Of a DNA stretch of 64,000 nt, positions 1 to 9,166 are shown in pieces. The position numbers and the translations under genes were made by a program. Each line of letters starts with the position of its first letter. Position 1 is the first letter of the stretch. Source of the DNA: Rubricoccus marinus. Its GTDB lineage: Bacteria; Bacteroidota; Rhodothermia; Rhodothermales; Rubricoccaceae. Below the pieces are notes generated by a model. That model was not told where the DNA came from, ran no database searches, and worked only from the letters and a program-made list of their open reading frames with translations. The stretch covers positions 1,737,870 to 1,801,869 of the forward strand of contig NZ_MQWB01000001.1 of NCBI RefSeq assembly GCF_002257665.1. The letters run 5' to 3'.

Positions 1-977
1 AGCACGACGCGTGTTTTAGGCACGTAGGCTTCGTAACCGCTCTGGAACGCGAACGGGATCCCGGCGGCGCGGAGCTTGGAGGCGGTATCGAAGGCGAGGC
101 TCTCGGTCTCCCCGCCGGTCCGGTACATGGTGGGGTGCAGGACCACGGAGACGCCTGACTCGCGGATGTCCTTCAGCACGAGCGGGGCCTCCGAGGCGCC
201 GTCCAGAATCACGTTCATCTGCGGAAACTCGCGGGCGAGACGGAGGACCGCCTGGATGTCGTTGGCGCGGTGCGCCGTGATCAGCGCAGGCATCTGGCCT
301 GTGGCCACGGCCGCAAGCGCCTCGTTGTCGAGGTCACGCGAGGGCGCGTCGCCAGAGGCGTCCATCTTCTCCGCGTGGGCGAGGCCTTTGTACAGCGCGG
401 CGCGGATCTGCGCGATCACACGGGCACGCGTACCAGGCGAGTCGAAGCGGACGCCGCGGCCGACGGTCATTGCCATCATGGTCGTGGAGTCCACGAGCGC
501 CTCATCGATGGTGTCGTAGGCCGTTTTGATGATCGTCGTCTGTCCCGCAGCGAGCGCGCCGGGGGAATGCCCCGTGTGGACGGTCGTGATGCCGAGCGAC
601 AGCAGCCAGCCGACGAGCTCGTCGCGGGCGTTGTAGGCGTCCATCGCGCGAAGCGACGGCTGGAGCGGACCGCCCATATCGAGCGCGTCCTGGTCCTGCG
701 GCTGGTTAAGCAAGCCCGAGAGCCCGACCGTGCTGCGCACGTCTACCAGGCCAGGCGTCACGACGGAGCCGCGAAGCTCGCGCGCACCGGCAGGCACGCG
801 GACGCCTCTGGCGGGACCGGCGGACACGATCGTGCCGTCCTGGATCACGACCGCGCCGTCCACAATCGCGGGACCCGCCATCGTGTACAGCGTGTCGGCG
901 TAGACGACGAGCGACTGGCCTCTGGCGCCGGAGGCGGCGAACAAAAGGGAGGCGAGGAGTAGAAAACGGGTCATCAT
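1..977 (-). CDS. Secreted amidohydrolase-like protein, 3' end outside window
   Basis: The reading frame is open from the start near 977 to the window edge, so only the N-terminal ~325 residues are present. It begins with a signal peptide, then a beta-sandwich-like segment (VDGAVVIQDGTIVSAG) and the usual TPGLVDV strand of imidazolonepropionase-like amidohydrolases. The HxH metal motif expected right after that strand is replaced by VRSTVG, so this copy may bind metal differently or be inactive; a later ITAHRANDI segment matches the family. The start is either 977 (ATGA overlap with the upstream lipoprotein gene, the arrangement also used at 1543-1546) or 974. It is the last visible gene of a three-gene operon with a second, intact amidohydrolase. 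Confidence 0.75.
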   Translation of the reverse strand, partial: MMTRFLLLASLLFAASGARGQSLVVYADTLYTMAGPAIVDGAVVIQDGTIVSAGPARGVRVPAGARELRGSVVTPGLVDVRSTVGLSGLLNQPQDQDALDMGGPLQPSLRAMDAYNARDELVGWLLSLGITTVHTGHSPGALAAGQTTIIKTAYDTIDEALVDSTTMMAMTVGRGVRFDSPGTRARVIAQIRAALYKGLAHAEKMDASGDAPSRDLDNEALAAVATGQMPALITAHRANDIQAVLRLAREFPQMNVILDGASEAPLVLKDIRESGVSVVLHPTMYRTGGETESLAFDTASKLRAAGIPFAFQSGYEAYVPKTRVV

Positions 978-1546
978 CCGAGGGGGACCTGAATTACGTA
1001 GTTGCCGTCGCGGGTGACGAGCGTGAACCGGAGCGGGAGGGTCTCGCCAGAGGCGGTCCGCACGTCCCCGTCGATGGTGTAGGACGGCTCGCCGCCGACG
1101 ATGCCGGGCGTGTTGGAGGTCACGCTGCGGAGCGTGATGACCTCGATGGTGTTGAGGGTTTTCCACGGCCGCCCGCCGGTGTAGTCCACCAGCGCGCCGA
1201 GCCCGAGCGTTTCGCCGATCACCTGCGCCGCAGCGCCATCGGCGCGTTCCGTCTCGATCATCTCGCGCTGCTCAGCGAAGCCGCTGGGCTCCATCGCGCG
1301 GGCCACCGCGTACCAGTCGTGCCGGTCCACCGAGGCGGCGAAGTCCGCGAGGAAGCTGTCCAGCCGGTCGTCGCCGGTTGGGGCGACGGGGTTCGCCTCG
1401 GCGGTCATGCCATCGCCACCGGCCGCGGGAATCCCGGCGTACGGGCCGCTGGCGTCTGGCACGAGCGGCTGCGGAGAGCCCGCGCACGCGGCGAGCGCGA
1501 TGGCCGAGATGGCGACAAGCGTCAGAAGCAGAGAGAGGCTGTTCAT
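974..1546 (-). CDS. Hypothetical lipoprotein
   Basis: This 190-residue protein has a hydrophobic signal peptide ending in a lipobox (LAAC at about residues 18-21), so it is predicted to be a membrane-anchored lipoprotein. The mature part has a helical segment (DRLDSFLADFAASVDRHDW) and then a strand-rich region; this loosely resembles NTF2-like folds, but I do not recognise a family. It lies between two amidohydrolase genes and overlaps both by four bases (ATGA), which argues for translational coupling and a shared role in a secreted hydrolase operon. Confidence 0.7.
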   Translation of the reverse strand: MNSLSLLLTLVAISAIALAACAGSPQPLVPDASGPYAGIPAAGGDGMTAEANPVAPTGDDRLDSFLADFAASVDRHDWYAVARAMEPSGFAEQREMIETERADGAAAQVIGETLGLGALVDYTGGRPWKTLNTIEVITLRSVTSNTPGIVGGEPSYTIDGDVRTASGETLPLRFTLVTRDGNYVIQVPLG

Positions 1547-2826
1547 TCGTGGTCGTGCTGAGAGAAGGCGCGGTAGACGTCGTAGCCGCCGACGGAGTAG
1601 GCCGCGTCCTCGGGTATGGCGAGGTCGAAGACTTTGGTGCCGTCCACCCAGGTCTGCTCGATGCGGGTGTAGATGGAGAGCGGATCGCCGGAGAGCACGA
1701 TGAGGTCCGCGCTCTTGCCCGCTTCGAGCGAGCCGACCTCGTCGGCGATGCCGAGCATGCGGGCGCCGGCCAGCGTCATGGCCTCCAGGGCCTTTTCGCG
1801 GCTCATGCCGGCGCGCACGCCGAGGGCGGCGGAGCGGAGGAACAGGCGGCTGTCCGTGATGCCGTCGTCGGTGTGGTAGGCCACGTCAACGCCGGCGTCT
1901 TCCATCACGCGGCCGGTGCGGAAGTAGAGGCCGCGCGCCTCCATCTTGCCGCCCGGCGAATCCAGCACGATGATGGAGGCCGGGGCGCCAGCGGCGGCGA
2001 TCTCGTCCGCCACGCGCCAGCCTTCGCTAACGTGGTGCAGGACGGGCGTGAAACCGAACTCACGGCCGATGCGGAGCGCGGTCAGCACGTCGTCGTGCCG
2101 GTGCGTGTGGAAGTGGACAGTGCGCGTGCCCTCGAGCACTTCGGCCAGGCCCTCCAGACGGAGGTTGCGGCCGACGCTGTCGCCAGCGGCCCGCTTCTGG
2201 CGGAACGCCTCGGCCTCCAAGAACGCCTCGCGCACGATGGCGACGGCGCGGGCGCGCGTGTCCGGGAAGCCGTTGCGGCCGCGGAGCGAGTTGGTACCGT
2301 TGGCCATTTTCATGCCGCCGCAGATGTCGGTCAGCGGATCGTCGCAGAGGAGCATGTCCTCGATCACGTTGGCATCGCGCAGCTTGAGGTAGGCCGTCTG
2401 GCCGCTCATGAGGTGGCCGGAGCCCGGCATGACGTTGACCGTCGTGATGCCTCCGGCGCGGGCGCGCTCGAAGGAATCGGCGCGGGGGTCGAGCGCGTCC
2501 AGAATGCGCACGTCGGGGTGCATCGGCGCCGAGGAGTCGCCGCCGTCGCCGTCGCCAACGTGGGAGTGCGTGTCCACGATGCCCGGCATGAGGACCTTGC
2601 CGCTCACGTCCACGACCGTCGCGCCCGACGGCACACGGACCGAGCCTCTGGCGCCAACGGCGGTAATCCGTCCGTCTTGGACCACGACGACGCCGTCGGC
2701 GATCTCGGGCCCGGCAATCGGGATCACCTTGGCGCCGACAAACGCGGTTTGCGAGTGGGCGCCAGAGGCGAGGGTCAACAGAAAGGCAACAAGGAGCGCG
2801 CGCACGGGCAGACGTGGTGAATCCAT
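1543..2826 (-). CDS. Secreted amidohydrolase (imidazolonepropionase-like)
   Basis: The 427-residue protein starts at ATG 2826 (MDSPRLPVRA) with a signal peptide cleaved near SGAHSQ; longer upstream frames overlap gcvT and are not credible. The amidohydrolase barrel shows VDTHSHVGDG (HxH metal ligands), VHFHTHRHDD, VLHHVSEG and VAYHTDDG, and ends in the typical GSLEAGKSADLIVL strand of this family. It is therefore likely a metal-dependent hydrolase acting in the periplasm or outside the cell; the substrate cannot be read from sequence. It heads the operon with the lipoprotein and the second amidohydrolase, and is divergent from gcvT across 63 bases. Confidence 0.85.
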   Translation of the reverse strand: MDSPRLPVRALLVAFLLTLASGAHSQTAFVGAKVIPIAGPEIADGVVVVQDGRITAVGARGSVRVPSGATVVDVSGKVLMPGIVDTHSHVGDGDGGDSSAPMHPDVRILDALDPRADSFERARAGGITTVNVMPGSGHLMSGQTAYLKLRDANVIEDMLLCDDPLTDICGGMKMANGTNSLRGRNGFPDTRARAVAIVREAFLEAEAFRQKRAAGDSVGRNLRLEGLAEVLEGTRTVHFHTHRHDDVLTALRIGREFGFTPVLHHVSEGWRVADEIAAAGAPASIIVLDSPGGKMEARGLYFRTGRVMEDAGVDVAYHTDDGITDSRLFLRSAALGVRAGMSREKALEAMTLAGARMLGIADEVGSLEAGKSADLIVLSGDPLSIYTRIEQTWVDGTKVFDLAIPEDAAYSVGGYDVYRAFSQHDHE

Positions 2827-2889
2827 GAAGGCAAGGTACGCGGGTGGCAGAGGCTCGGGTAGCTTCGGGCTCCACCTTGCTCCCGTTGC

Positions 2890-4011
2890 ATGTCTGACGC
2901 CCTCAAGACCACGCCCCTCCACGCCCAGCACGTCGCGCTTGGCGCCAAGATGATGCCCTTCGCGGGGTGGGACATGCCGGTGCAGTATTCCGGCATCTTG
3001 GACGAGCACCACGCCGTGCGCAACGCGGCCGGCCTGTTCGACGTGAGCCACATGGGCGAGGTGGCGGTGCAAGGGCCGGACGCGCAAGCGTTTATCCAGC
3101 ACCTCGTCACCAACGACGTCTCGCGGATTGTGGACGGGCAGGCGCAGTACACGGTCATGTGCCACGAGTCCGGTACGGCCGTGGACGATCTGCTCGTCTA
3201 CCGCCTCGCGCACGAGGACTGGATGCTCGTCATCAACGCGAGCAACATCGACAAGGACCTCGCGCACATGCGCGACGTGCACGGGGCTGGTGATTGGGAC
3301 TGCACGCTGACCGACCTCTCGGACCAGACCGCGCTGATCGCGCTGCAGGGGCCTCTGGCGTTCGAGATCCTCGGCGAGGTCACCGACGCCGTGCCGGCCG
3401 ACCTCCCGTTCTACCGCTTCGTGGCGCCAGAGGCGGGAACGTTCCTGGGTTGCGAGTCGCCCATCGTCTCGCACACCGGCTACACCGGCGAGGCGGGCGT
3501 CGAGATCTACTGCACGCCCGAGGAGGCGCCGCGCGTCTGGGAGGCGCTGATGGAAGCCGGCTCCGCCAGAGGCCTCTTGCCGGCCGGGCTGGGCGCGCGC
3601 GACACGCTGCGCTTGGAGTCCGGATTCTGCCTCTACGGCCACGAACTGAGTGACGAGATCACTCCGCTGGAAGCGGGCGTCGGCTGGGTGGTCAAGCTGG
3701 ACGCAGGAGATTTTGTCGGCGCTGAGGCGCTGCGTGAGCAAAAGGCCTCTGGCGTGCCGCGCAAGCTCGTCGGGCTCGTCGTGGAAGGCCGCGGGATCCC
3801 GCGCGAAGGCTACGAGATCGCCTCTGGCGACCGCGTAATCGGGACGGTCACGAGCGGCACGCAGTCACCCGTGCTAGCCCAGGGCATCGGACTCGGGCTC
3901 GTCGAGAACGACCCGGCGTACACAGCCCCAGGAAGCGCCCTCGCCATCCGCGTGCGAGGCCGTGAATTGGCTGCGACGGTCGCGAAGCCGCCCTTCCACA
4001 AGCAGAAATAG
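2890..4011 (+). CDS. gcvT: Aminomethyltransferase (glycine cleavage T-protein)
   Basis: The 373-residue protein matches GcvT over its full usual length: N-terminal LHAQHVALGAKMMPFAGWDMP, the DVSHMGEV segment, the DLLVYRL region and C-terminal barrel residues (LVEGRGIPREGYEI, GTVTSGTQSP). T-protein transfers the methylene group from aminomethylated H-protein to tetrahydrofolate and releases ammonia. The other glycine-cleavage genes are not nearby. The start is ATG 2890. The next gene, comB-like, follows after 46 bases on the same strand. Confidence 0.95.
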   Translation: MSDALKTTPLHAQHVALGAKMMPFAGWDMPVQYSGILDEHHAVRNAAGLFDVSHMGEVAVQGPDAQAFIQHLVTNDVSRIVDGQAQYTVMCHESGTAVDDLLVYRLAHEDWMLVINASNIDKDLAHMRDVHGAGDWDCTLTDLSDQTALIALQGPLAFEILGEVTDAVPADLPFYRFVAPEAGTFLGCESPIVSHTGYTGEAGVEIYCTPEEAPRVWEALMEAGSARGLLPAGLGARDTLRLESGFCLYGHELSDEITPLEAGVGWVVKLDAGDFVGAEALREQKASGVPRKLVGLVVEGRGIPREGYEIASGDRVIGTVTSGTQSPVLAQGIGLGLVENDPAYTAPGSALAIRVRGRELAATVAKPPFHKQK

Positions 4012-4057
4012 GCGGTACCATCCGGCCCCTGGTTTTTCCTGCTTAGCCCTCGTCCTC

Positions 4058-4792
4058 GTGGATATCGACGTCGTCCTCTCCCCCGCCGTCCTCGCGCCAG
4101 AGGCGCTCAAGGGCCGCCGCGTGGTCATGGTGGACGTTCTGCGCGCCTCCACGACGATCGCCACGGCGCTGGCCTCTGGCGCCCGCGCGGTCATCCCGGC
4201 GACTGACACCGGCGAGGCCGGCCGGTTGGCCGCCAACCTGGACCCAGACTTCTCGCTGCTCGGCGGCGAGCGCGACGGCAAACCCGTCGCCGGCTTCGGC
4301 GCGGGGAACTCTCCGGCGGAGTACGGCCCCGAGGCGGTGCAGGGCAAAACCGTCGTGCTGACCACGACGAACGGGACGCGAGCGCTCGCAAAAGCCAAGG
4401 CCGGCATCGAAGTGGCTGTTGGCGGCTTTGTCAACGCGGCGCGGGCGGCGCGCTTTCTCGCGGAGGGTTTGGAGCGCGGCGAGCCGGGCACGATCCTCTG
4501 CGCCGGCTGGCACGGACGGGTCTCGCTTGAGGACACGCTGTGCGCCGGACTGCTCGTGAGCCGCGTCGTAACGGCCGCGCAGGCCTCCGGCCTCACGGAT
4601 TCGTCCAAGATGGCCTACGCCCTCTACCAGGGCAGCCGCGACGACATCGAGCGCGCGCTCCGCAGCACGGAGCACGCCCGAAGGCTAATCGCCCTCGACT
4701 TCGGCGACGACATTACGCGCTGCGCCCAGATCGACACGCTGGACGTGCTCCCGGTCCAGCACGATGGCCGGATCACGGCCTCTGGCGCCTAG
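4058..4792 (+). CDS. comB: 2-phosphosulfolactate phosphatase family protein (ComB-like)
   Basis: From GTG 4058 the protein is 244 residues, the usual ComB length. Family hallmarks are VVMVDVLRASTTIATAL, TNGTRAL and a Gly-rich GWHGRVSLEDTLCAG segment. ComB removes phosphate from 2-phosphosulfolactate to give sulfolactate. In bacteria without coenzyme M this may feed sulfonate or sulfonolipid metabolism, which is an inference here. The frame continues upstream to 3962, but that part overlaps gcvT and has no homologous look, so GTG 4058 is preferred. The gene ends in an iterated-motif copy. Confidence 0.85.
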   Translation: MDIDVVLSPAVLAPEALKGRRVVMVDVLRASTTIATALASGARAVIPATDTGEAGRLAANLDPDFSLLGGERDGKPVAGFGAGNSPAEYGPEAVQGKTVVLTTTNGTRALAKAKAGIEVAVGGFVNAARAARFLAEGLERGEPGTILCAGWHGRVSLEDTLCAGLLVSRVVTAAQASGLTDSSKMAYALYQGSRDDIERALRSTEHARRLIALDFGDDITRCAQIDTLDVLPVQHDGRITASGA

Positions 4793-4826
4793 AACTCGGC
4801 GCGGTGTAGACGCTGGCGCCAGAGGT

Positions 4827-5705
4827 CTACATCACGACCAGGATCGTTGCCAGCCAGTTCGGGCGCGTCGAGATGCGGAAGCCTCTGGCGGTCGGCCCGG
4901 TCGGAATATCGGTAGAGATGTCCGTACGCGAGGGGTCTGAGCCCAGCCGCGCGGTGCGGATAAAGCGCGTTTGGCCGGGCGCGTTGGGATCGTAGACGTG
5001 GAACGTCGCCTCGCCAGAGGCCTCCCCGCGCTCGACGCCGAAGGCGACGACCTGGTGGTTCCGCGTCGGGTCCGGCGCGTCGCCGACAAGCCCGAGGACG
5101 ACGAGCCGACCGGACTCGATCTTCCGCGCCGCGTGCTCCACCTCGCGCGCCATTGCTTCCGCCAGAGGCGGGTGAGCCGATCCGTCCAGCCGCGCGCGGG
5201 CCCACGCCGCTACAAACCGCGGGAGCGAGGCGCGAAGCGTTTCGGCCTGACGCCGGCGCAGCAGCGAGCGCATCGCGTCCTTCGTCAGCGATGCCGTCGG
5301 GACGGAGCCTCTGGCGTGCCACCGCTCCGCCGCTGCGAGCGCCATACCGCCGCATAACCCGAAGCTGCGCCACCGCTGCGCGATGCCGCGCACGAGCACG
5401 TCGCCGCCGCCCGCCGCCCCAGCCGCGCCGCCCGCGACCGCGCCTACGCCAGAGGCGCGCCGGCCCAGAAGCCGCCCCCCAACCGCGCCAGAGGCTGCGA
5501 GCGCGAGCGCCGAAAGCGGCCGGAGCCGCCGCGCGAGTTCGCCTAGGTCCGCGTCCGTCCACACGAATGAGTTCGTAAACGAGAAGCCATCGCGGGCCGG
5601 GTCGAAGTCGAGAACCGTAGGAGCGCGGGAAGCGACCAGCAGTCCGTGGACAGAAATCGGCTCCACGGAGGGCACAATCGGAGGGACGCGGGGAGTTGTA
5701 CGCAT
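4827..5705 (-). CDS. Hypothetical protein, possible papain-fold cysteine hydrolase
   Basis: This 292-residue protein has no signal peptide that I can see. A Gly/Ala-rich stretch (about residues 70-105) could insert in or lie on a membrane. Three spaced elements look like a papain/C39-type active site: Cys118 in FGLCGGMA, His217 in TRNHQVVAFG, and Asp239 in VYDPNAPG. The Cys-at-helix-start, His-strand and Asp-strand order is typical of that fold, but I do not recognise a named family. The C terminus is hydrophobic. It is convergent with comB and divergent from an L,D-transpeptidase gene. Confidence 0.6.
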   Translation of the reverse strand: MRTTPRVPPIVPSVEPISVHGLLVASRAPTVLDFDPARDGFSFTNSFVWTDADLGELARRLRPLSALALAASGAVGGRLLGRRASGVGAVAGGAAGAAGGGDVLVRGIAQRWRSFGLCGGMALAAAERWHARGSVPTASLTKDAMRSLLRRRQAETLRASLPRFVAAWARARLDGSAHPPLAEAMAREVEHAARKIESGRLVVLGLVGDAPDPTRNHQVVAFGVERGEASGEATFHVYDPNAPGQTRFIRTARLGSDPSRTDISTDIPTGPTARGFRISTRPNWLATILVVM

Positions 5706-5792
5706 GAGAGAAGCTATCCTGTTGGCCGGACCGGGGCCGCGCCCCGAGTCTACCCCTTCTCGCCCGTACGCTGTCGAACTCGGACGCCTGCC

Positions 5793-7319
5793 GTGACCCG
5801 CCTCCGCCTCGCCGCCTTCCTTCTCCTGCCTCTGGCGACCGCCGCCCAGGGGCCTCTGGCGACCGCGGACACGTCAATGTCTCGCCTGTCTGCAGCATCC
5901 TCCCCGGAGGGCGCGCCAGAGGCCGACCTGATCGTGCGAGCGCTCGAACGGACGGACGTCTTCCCCGGCGTCGAGGAGGTGTACGCTTCGCGCGATCACG
6001 CGCCGATCTGGACAGCCCCGGGCGACGCGCGCCTCCTCCTCGCGCGGTTCGAGGACGCCCGCTTTGACGGCCTCACCGCCGCCGACCTCGACCTCGAGCG
6101 GCTCCGCGCCCTCGGAGCCTCTGGCGACGCCGCCGACCGTGCCCTCCGCGACGTGCTCCTCACCGATGCCGTGCTTCGCCTCGCCGACGTTCTTCTCGGC
6201 CGCCGCGTAGACCCCGAGCAGATCCACGAAGGGCACTGGTTCCTGACGCGAGAGGCACAGCGCCGTCGCGCCACCCCTGCCGCCACGCGTTTCCGCGAGC
6301 CTCTGGCGAGCGACGAGCCCGCGCGCGCCGTCCTGGCCGCGCTCGACGCGCTCCAACCCCGCCACGCCGAGTACCACGCGTTGCGCCAGAGGCTTCGCGA
6401 GGCGCTCGCCGTCGACCTTTCGGTGGTTCAGCCCGCCTCTGCCCGCCTTCCGGATTCGGCCGCGGTGTACCCCGAGGTCCCGCTCCAGCGTCCAGACGCC
6501 GCCAAGATCGCGCTGCTCCGCCTGAACTTGGAGCGCTGGCGCTGGCTTCCGGACGACTTCGGAGACGCTCACGTCCTCGTCAACGTCCCCGCCACCACGC
6601 TGTGGCTCCGCGAGACCTCTGGCGACGGCGGCGCGCCAGAGGCCGTCCTGACCATGGACGCGACCATCGGACAGCCGGCGCCGGCGTGGCAAACCCCCGT
6701 CCTCTCGGACCCGATTCGCACCGTCTCGTTTTTCCCCACGTGGACGCCGACGATCACGATTCAGCGGCGCGAGATCATCCCAGAGGCGCGGTTGGACGGC
6801 GGCCAGAGCCTATACGAGCGCGGCTTTACTGTCTCGCGCGGCGGCCGAACAATGGACCCGCGCGATGTGGATTGGGAGCGCGCCCGTGCCGGCCAGTACC
6901 GCATCACGCAGCGCGGCGGCCCGCTCGGCGAGTTGGGCCGCGTGAAGTTCGTGATGCCCAACCCGCACTGGATTCTGATTCACGACACGAACACGCCCGA
7001 AGAATTCGACGCGGACGAGCGGGCGCTCTCTCACGGCTGCGTCCGCGCCGCCGACCCCGGCGCCCTCGCCGACGCCATCCTCACGCGCACGAATGGGTGG
7101 GCCGACGGTCGCGCCAGCGGCCTGATCGAAGGCGCACCCCGCACCCAGGGCGTGCGGCTCCGCGAGCGCTTCCCGGTCCACATCGTGTATTTCACCGCGT
7201 GGCCTGGCGAGGACGGGACCCTGGAGACCTTTGAGGATGTCTACGGCCGCGATGCCGAACTCGCCGCAGCGCTGGGCCTGGAGCTTCCCGCCAGAGGCGA
7301 GATCGCTTCCGCACCATAA
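5793..7319 (+). CDS. L,D-transpeptidase (YcbB-like), short form
   Basis: From GTG 5793 the protein has 508 residues and a signal peptide (LLLPLATAAQG). The N-terminal half matches the scaffold domain of YcbB-type enzymes (PIWTAPGDARLLL; LDALQPRHAEYHALRQRL), and the C-terminal half is the YkuD catalytic domain with HDTN and SHGCVR, Cys416 being the nucleophile. These enzymes make 3-3 crosslinks in peptidoglycan or attach proteins to it. Unlike the next gene, it has no recognisable peptidoglycan-binding insert before the LNLERWRWLPDDFG segment. It forms a tandem pair with the gene at 7393. Confidence 0.88.
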   Translation: MTRLRLAAFLLLPLATAAQGPLATADTSMSRLSAASSPEGAPEADLIVRALERTDVFPGVEEVYASRDHAPIWTAPGDARLLLARFEDARFDGLTAADLDLERLRALGASGDAADRALRDVLLTDAVLRLADVLLGRRVDPEQIHEGHWFLTREAQRRRATPAATRFREPLASDEPARAVLAALDALQPRHAEYHALRQRLREALAVDLSVVQPASARLPDSAAVYPEVPLQRPDAAKIALLRLNLERWRWLPDDFGDAHVLVNVPATTLWLRETSGDGGAPEAVLTMDATIGQPAPAWQTPVLSDPIRTVSFFPTWTPTITIQRREIIPEARLDGGQSLYERGFTVSRGGRTMDPRDVDWERARAGQYRITQRGGPLGELGRVKFVMPNPHWILIHDTNTPEEFDADERALSHGCVRAADPGALADAILTRTNGWADGRASGLIEGAPRTQGVRLRERFPVHIVYFTAWPGEDGTLETFEDVYGRDAELAAALGLELPARGEIASAP

Positions 7320-7392
7320 CGCACGCCGCCGAGCCTCTGGCGTACGTTCTCCGGCCGTCGCGCGTTTGGCGTCTTCCCCATCACCCCCTCTG

Positions 7393-9057
7393 ATGTCCCG
7401 TCTGGTCGTTCACCCTGTTCTCGTCGCGGTCCTCGCGTGGTCCCTTGGTTGGGGCATTTTCGACGGTTTGTTCGGAGACAAGGGCCCCGAGCAGATCGCC
7501 GCCTCGGACGTGCAGGAGTCAATCCAGGCCCTCGCTGTGGCCGCCTCAGATGAGGTCGGGGATCTGTATGCCGCCCGCGAGTACGTATCGCTGTGGGGCT
7601 CGGAAGAAAGGTCTGCGCTCATGGCCCGCCTCAGCGCGGCCTCTGGCGACGGCATCGCGCCCGAGACCATCGGCGTCGACGACGCGCGAGACGCCCTCGC
7701 GATGTGGGAGGGCACGCGCCAGGAGTGGGCCGCGCTCGACGACGAGACGCGGGAGGCCACGCCCGACCCGCGGCCCCAAGCGCTCGCCCGCGCGGACGTG
7801 CGCCTTACCGAGGCTGTGCTCCAGCTCGGCGACAAGCTCGCCGGCTCGCGCATCGATCTCGCCGCGCTGCACCCCGGCACGTGGTTTCCCGACTCCCGCG
7901 ATTCGCTCGCCAGAGGCCGCGTCCTCGATGCCGTCGCCTCTGGCGACGCGCAGGCCGTGCTGCGCACGCTCGATGAGCTTCAGCCGCAGCACCCGCAAGC
8001 GCAGCAGCTTCGAGCCGCGCTCCGCCGCCTCCGCGACGCCGACGCCGCCCCTATTCCCGACGGCTCGCCTCTGGCGATGGGCGAGCGGTCCATCCGCGTG
8101 CCCCACGTACGCGCTCGCCTCGCCGCTCTCGGGTACCTCGGCGCTGATGCGCCAGAGACCGGCTGGAACGACGCCGAGCCGTATTTGCTCGATGCCGAGA
8201 TCGGCCGTGCGCTCGCGCGCTTCCGCGACGCCAGAGGCCTCGCGCCCGACTCCTCGCTGGACGCCGCGACAACGGCCGCGCTTAACACGGACTTAGACAG
8301 CCTCGCGGACCGCGTCGCGCTCAACCTCGAGCGCTGGCGTCACCTCCCCGACGATTTCGGGGAGCGCTACGTGTGGGTCAACATGCCCGCCTACCATTTG
8401 GAGGTGCGCGAGCCCGACGGCGAGGTCGGAATCGAGATGACCGTCAACATCGGCAACGCGCAAACGCGGGGTTGGACCACGCCCGTGATCTCAGACTCCA
8501 TCACGCGCGTTGTCTTCCGCCCGGCGTGGTACGTACCAAGCTCGCTCGCTGCCGCGCAGGTCTTTCCCATGGCGCGTGCGGACAGCCTCAGCCTGTACCG
8601 CTCTGGCTTTGAGGTGTACCAGAACGGCGCCCCGGTAGACAGCCGCCTTGTGCCGTGGGACTCGGTCTCGGTCGGCCAGTTCCGGTTTGTGCAGCGCCCA
8701 GGCCCCAGCAACCCGCTCGGCCGCGCCAAATTCCCGATGACGAACCCGTACGCGATCCTCATCCACGACACCAACCGCCGCAACTTCGGCGGGGCGGTCT
8801 CTAGCGGATGCGTCCATGCCGGCGATGCCGAGGCTCTCGCTGCCTATCTGCTGCGCGCCGAGGGCTGGACGGAGGAGCGGGCGCAGCAGGCGTACCGAAA
8901 CGGGCCGCAGCGCCAGGGCGTTCCCCTCTCGTCGCCCATCCAGACGCACTTCGTCTACCTCACCGCCGAGGTCGACGCCTCTGGCGCGCTCGTCTTCCAC
9001 GACGACCCCTACGGCTACGACGTGAAGCAACTCGCGGCGCTCGAAGGAGCGCTGTAG
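7393..9057 (+). CDS. L,D-transpeptidase (YcbB-like) with peptidoglycan-binding domain
   Basis: Start ATG 7393 gives 554 residues with an N-terminal hydrophobic signal or anchor. The order is scaffold domain, a peptidoglycan-binding domain around residues 235-300 (VRARLAALGYLG, LDAATTAALN), then a YkuD catalytic domain with LNLERWRHLPDDFG, HDTNRRNFGG and SSGCVHAG. Cys473 is the predicted nucleophile; Ser replaces the usual His in SHGC. It is a paralogue of the upstream gene, 73 bases away, and probably co-transcribed with it. A perfect 22 bp palindrome follows at 9063-9084. Confidence 0.88.
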   Translation: MSRLVVHPVLVAVLAWSLGWGIFDGLFGDKGPEQIAASDVQESIQALAVAASDEVGDLYAAREYVSLWGSEERSALMARLSAASGDGIAPETIGVDDARDALAMWEGTRQEWAALDDETREATPDPRPQALARADVRLTEAVLQLGDKLAGSRIDLAALHPGTWFPDSRDSLARGRVLDAVASGDAQAVLRTLDELQPQHPQAQQLRAALRRLRDADAAPIPDGSPLAMGERSIRVPHVRARLAALGYLGADAPETGWNDAEPYLLDAEIGRALARFRDARGLAPDSSLDAATTAALNTDLDSLADRVALNLERWRHLPDDFGERYVWVNMPAYHLEVREPDGEVGIEMTVNIGNAQTRGWTTPVISDSITRVVFRPAWYVPSSLAAAQVFPMARADSLSLYRSGFEVYQNGAPVDSRLVPWDSVSVGQFRFVQRPGPSNPLGRAKFPMTNPYAILIHDTNRRNFGGAVSSGCVHAGDAEALAAYLLRAEGWTEERAQQAYRNGPQRQGVPLSSPIQTHFVYLTAEVDASGALVFHDDPYGYDVKQLAALEGAL

Positions 9058-9062
9058 CGCCG

Positions 9063-9084
9063 AGGCCTCTGGCGCCAGAGGCCT
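9063..9084. repeat. Inverted pair of the iterated decamer, 22 bp palindrome
   Basis: Two copies of GCCTCTGGC meet tail-to-tail and form a perfect palindrome with 11-base arms, six bases after the stop of the second L,D-transpeptidase. It could fold as a terminator hairpin, although no T-tract follows. Confidence 0.8.
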
Positions 9085-9166
9085 AAATGTGCGGGAGATG
9101 TAATGCCGGTGTGACCTGGACCGTTCGAGCGGCGGCTGGCCCAGTACGACCCTCCCTCCACCTCTT

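Noticed and set aside
2827-2889. Glycine riboswitch before gcvT
   Set aside because: Only 63 bases separate the divergent genes, too short for the aptamer, and no matching pairing was seen.
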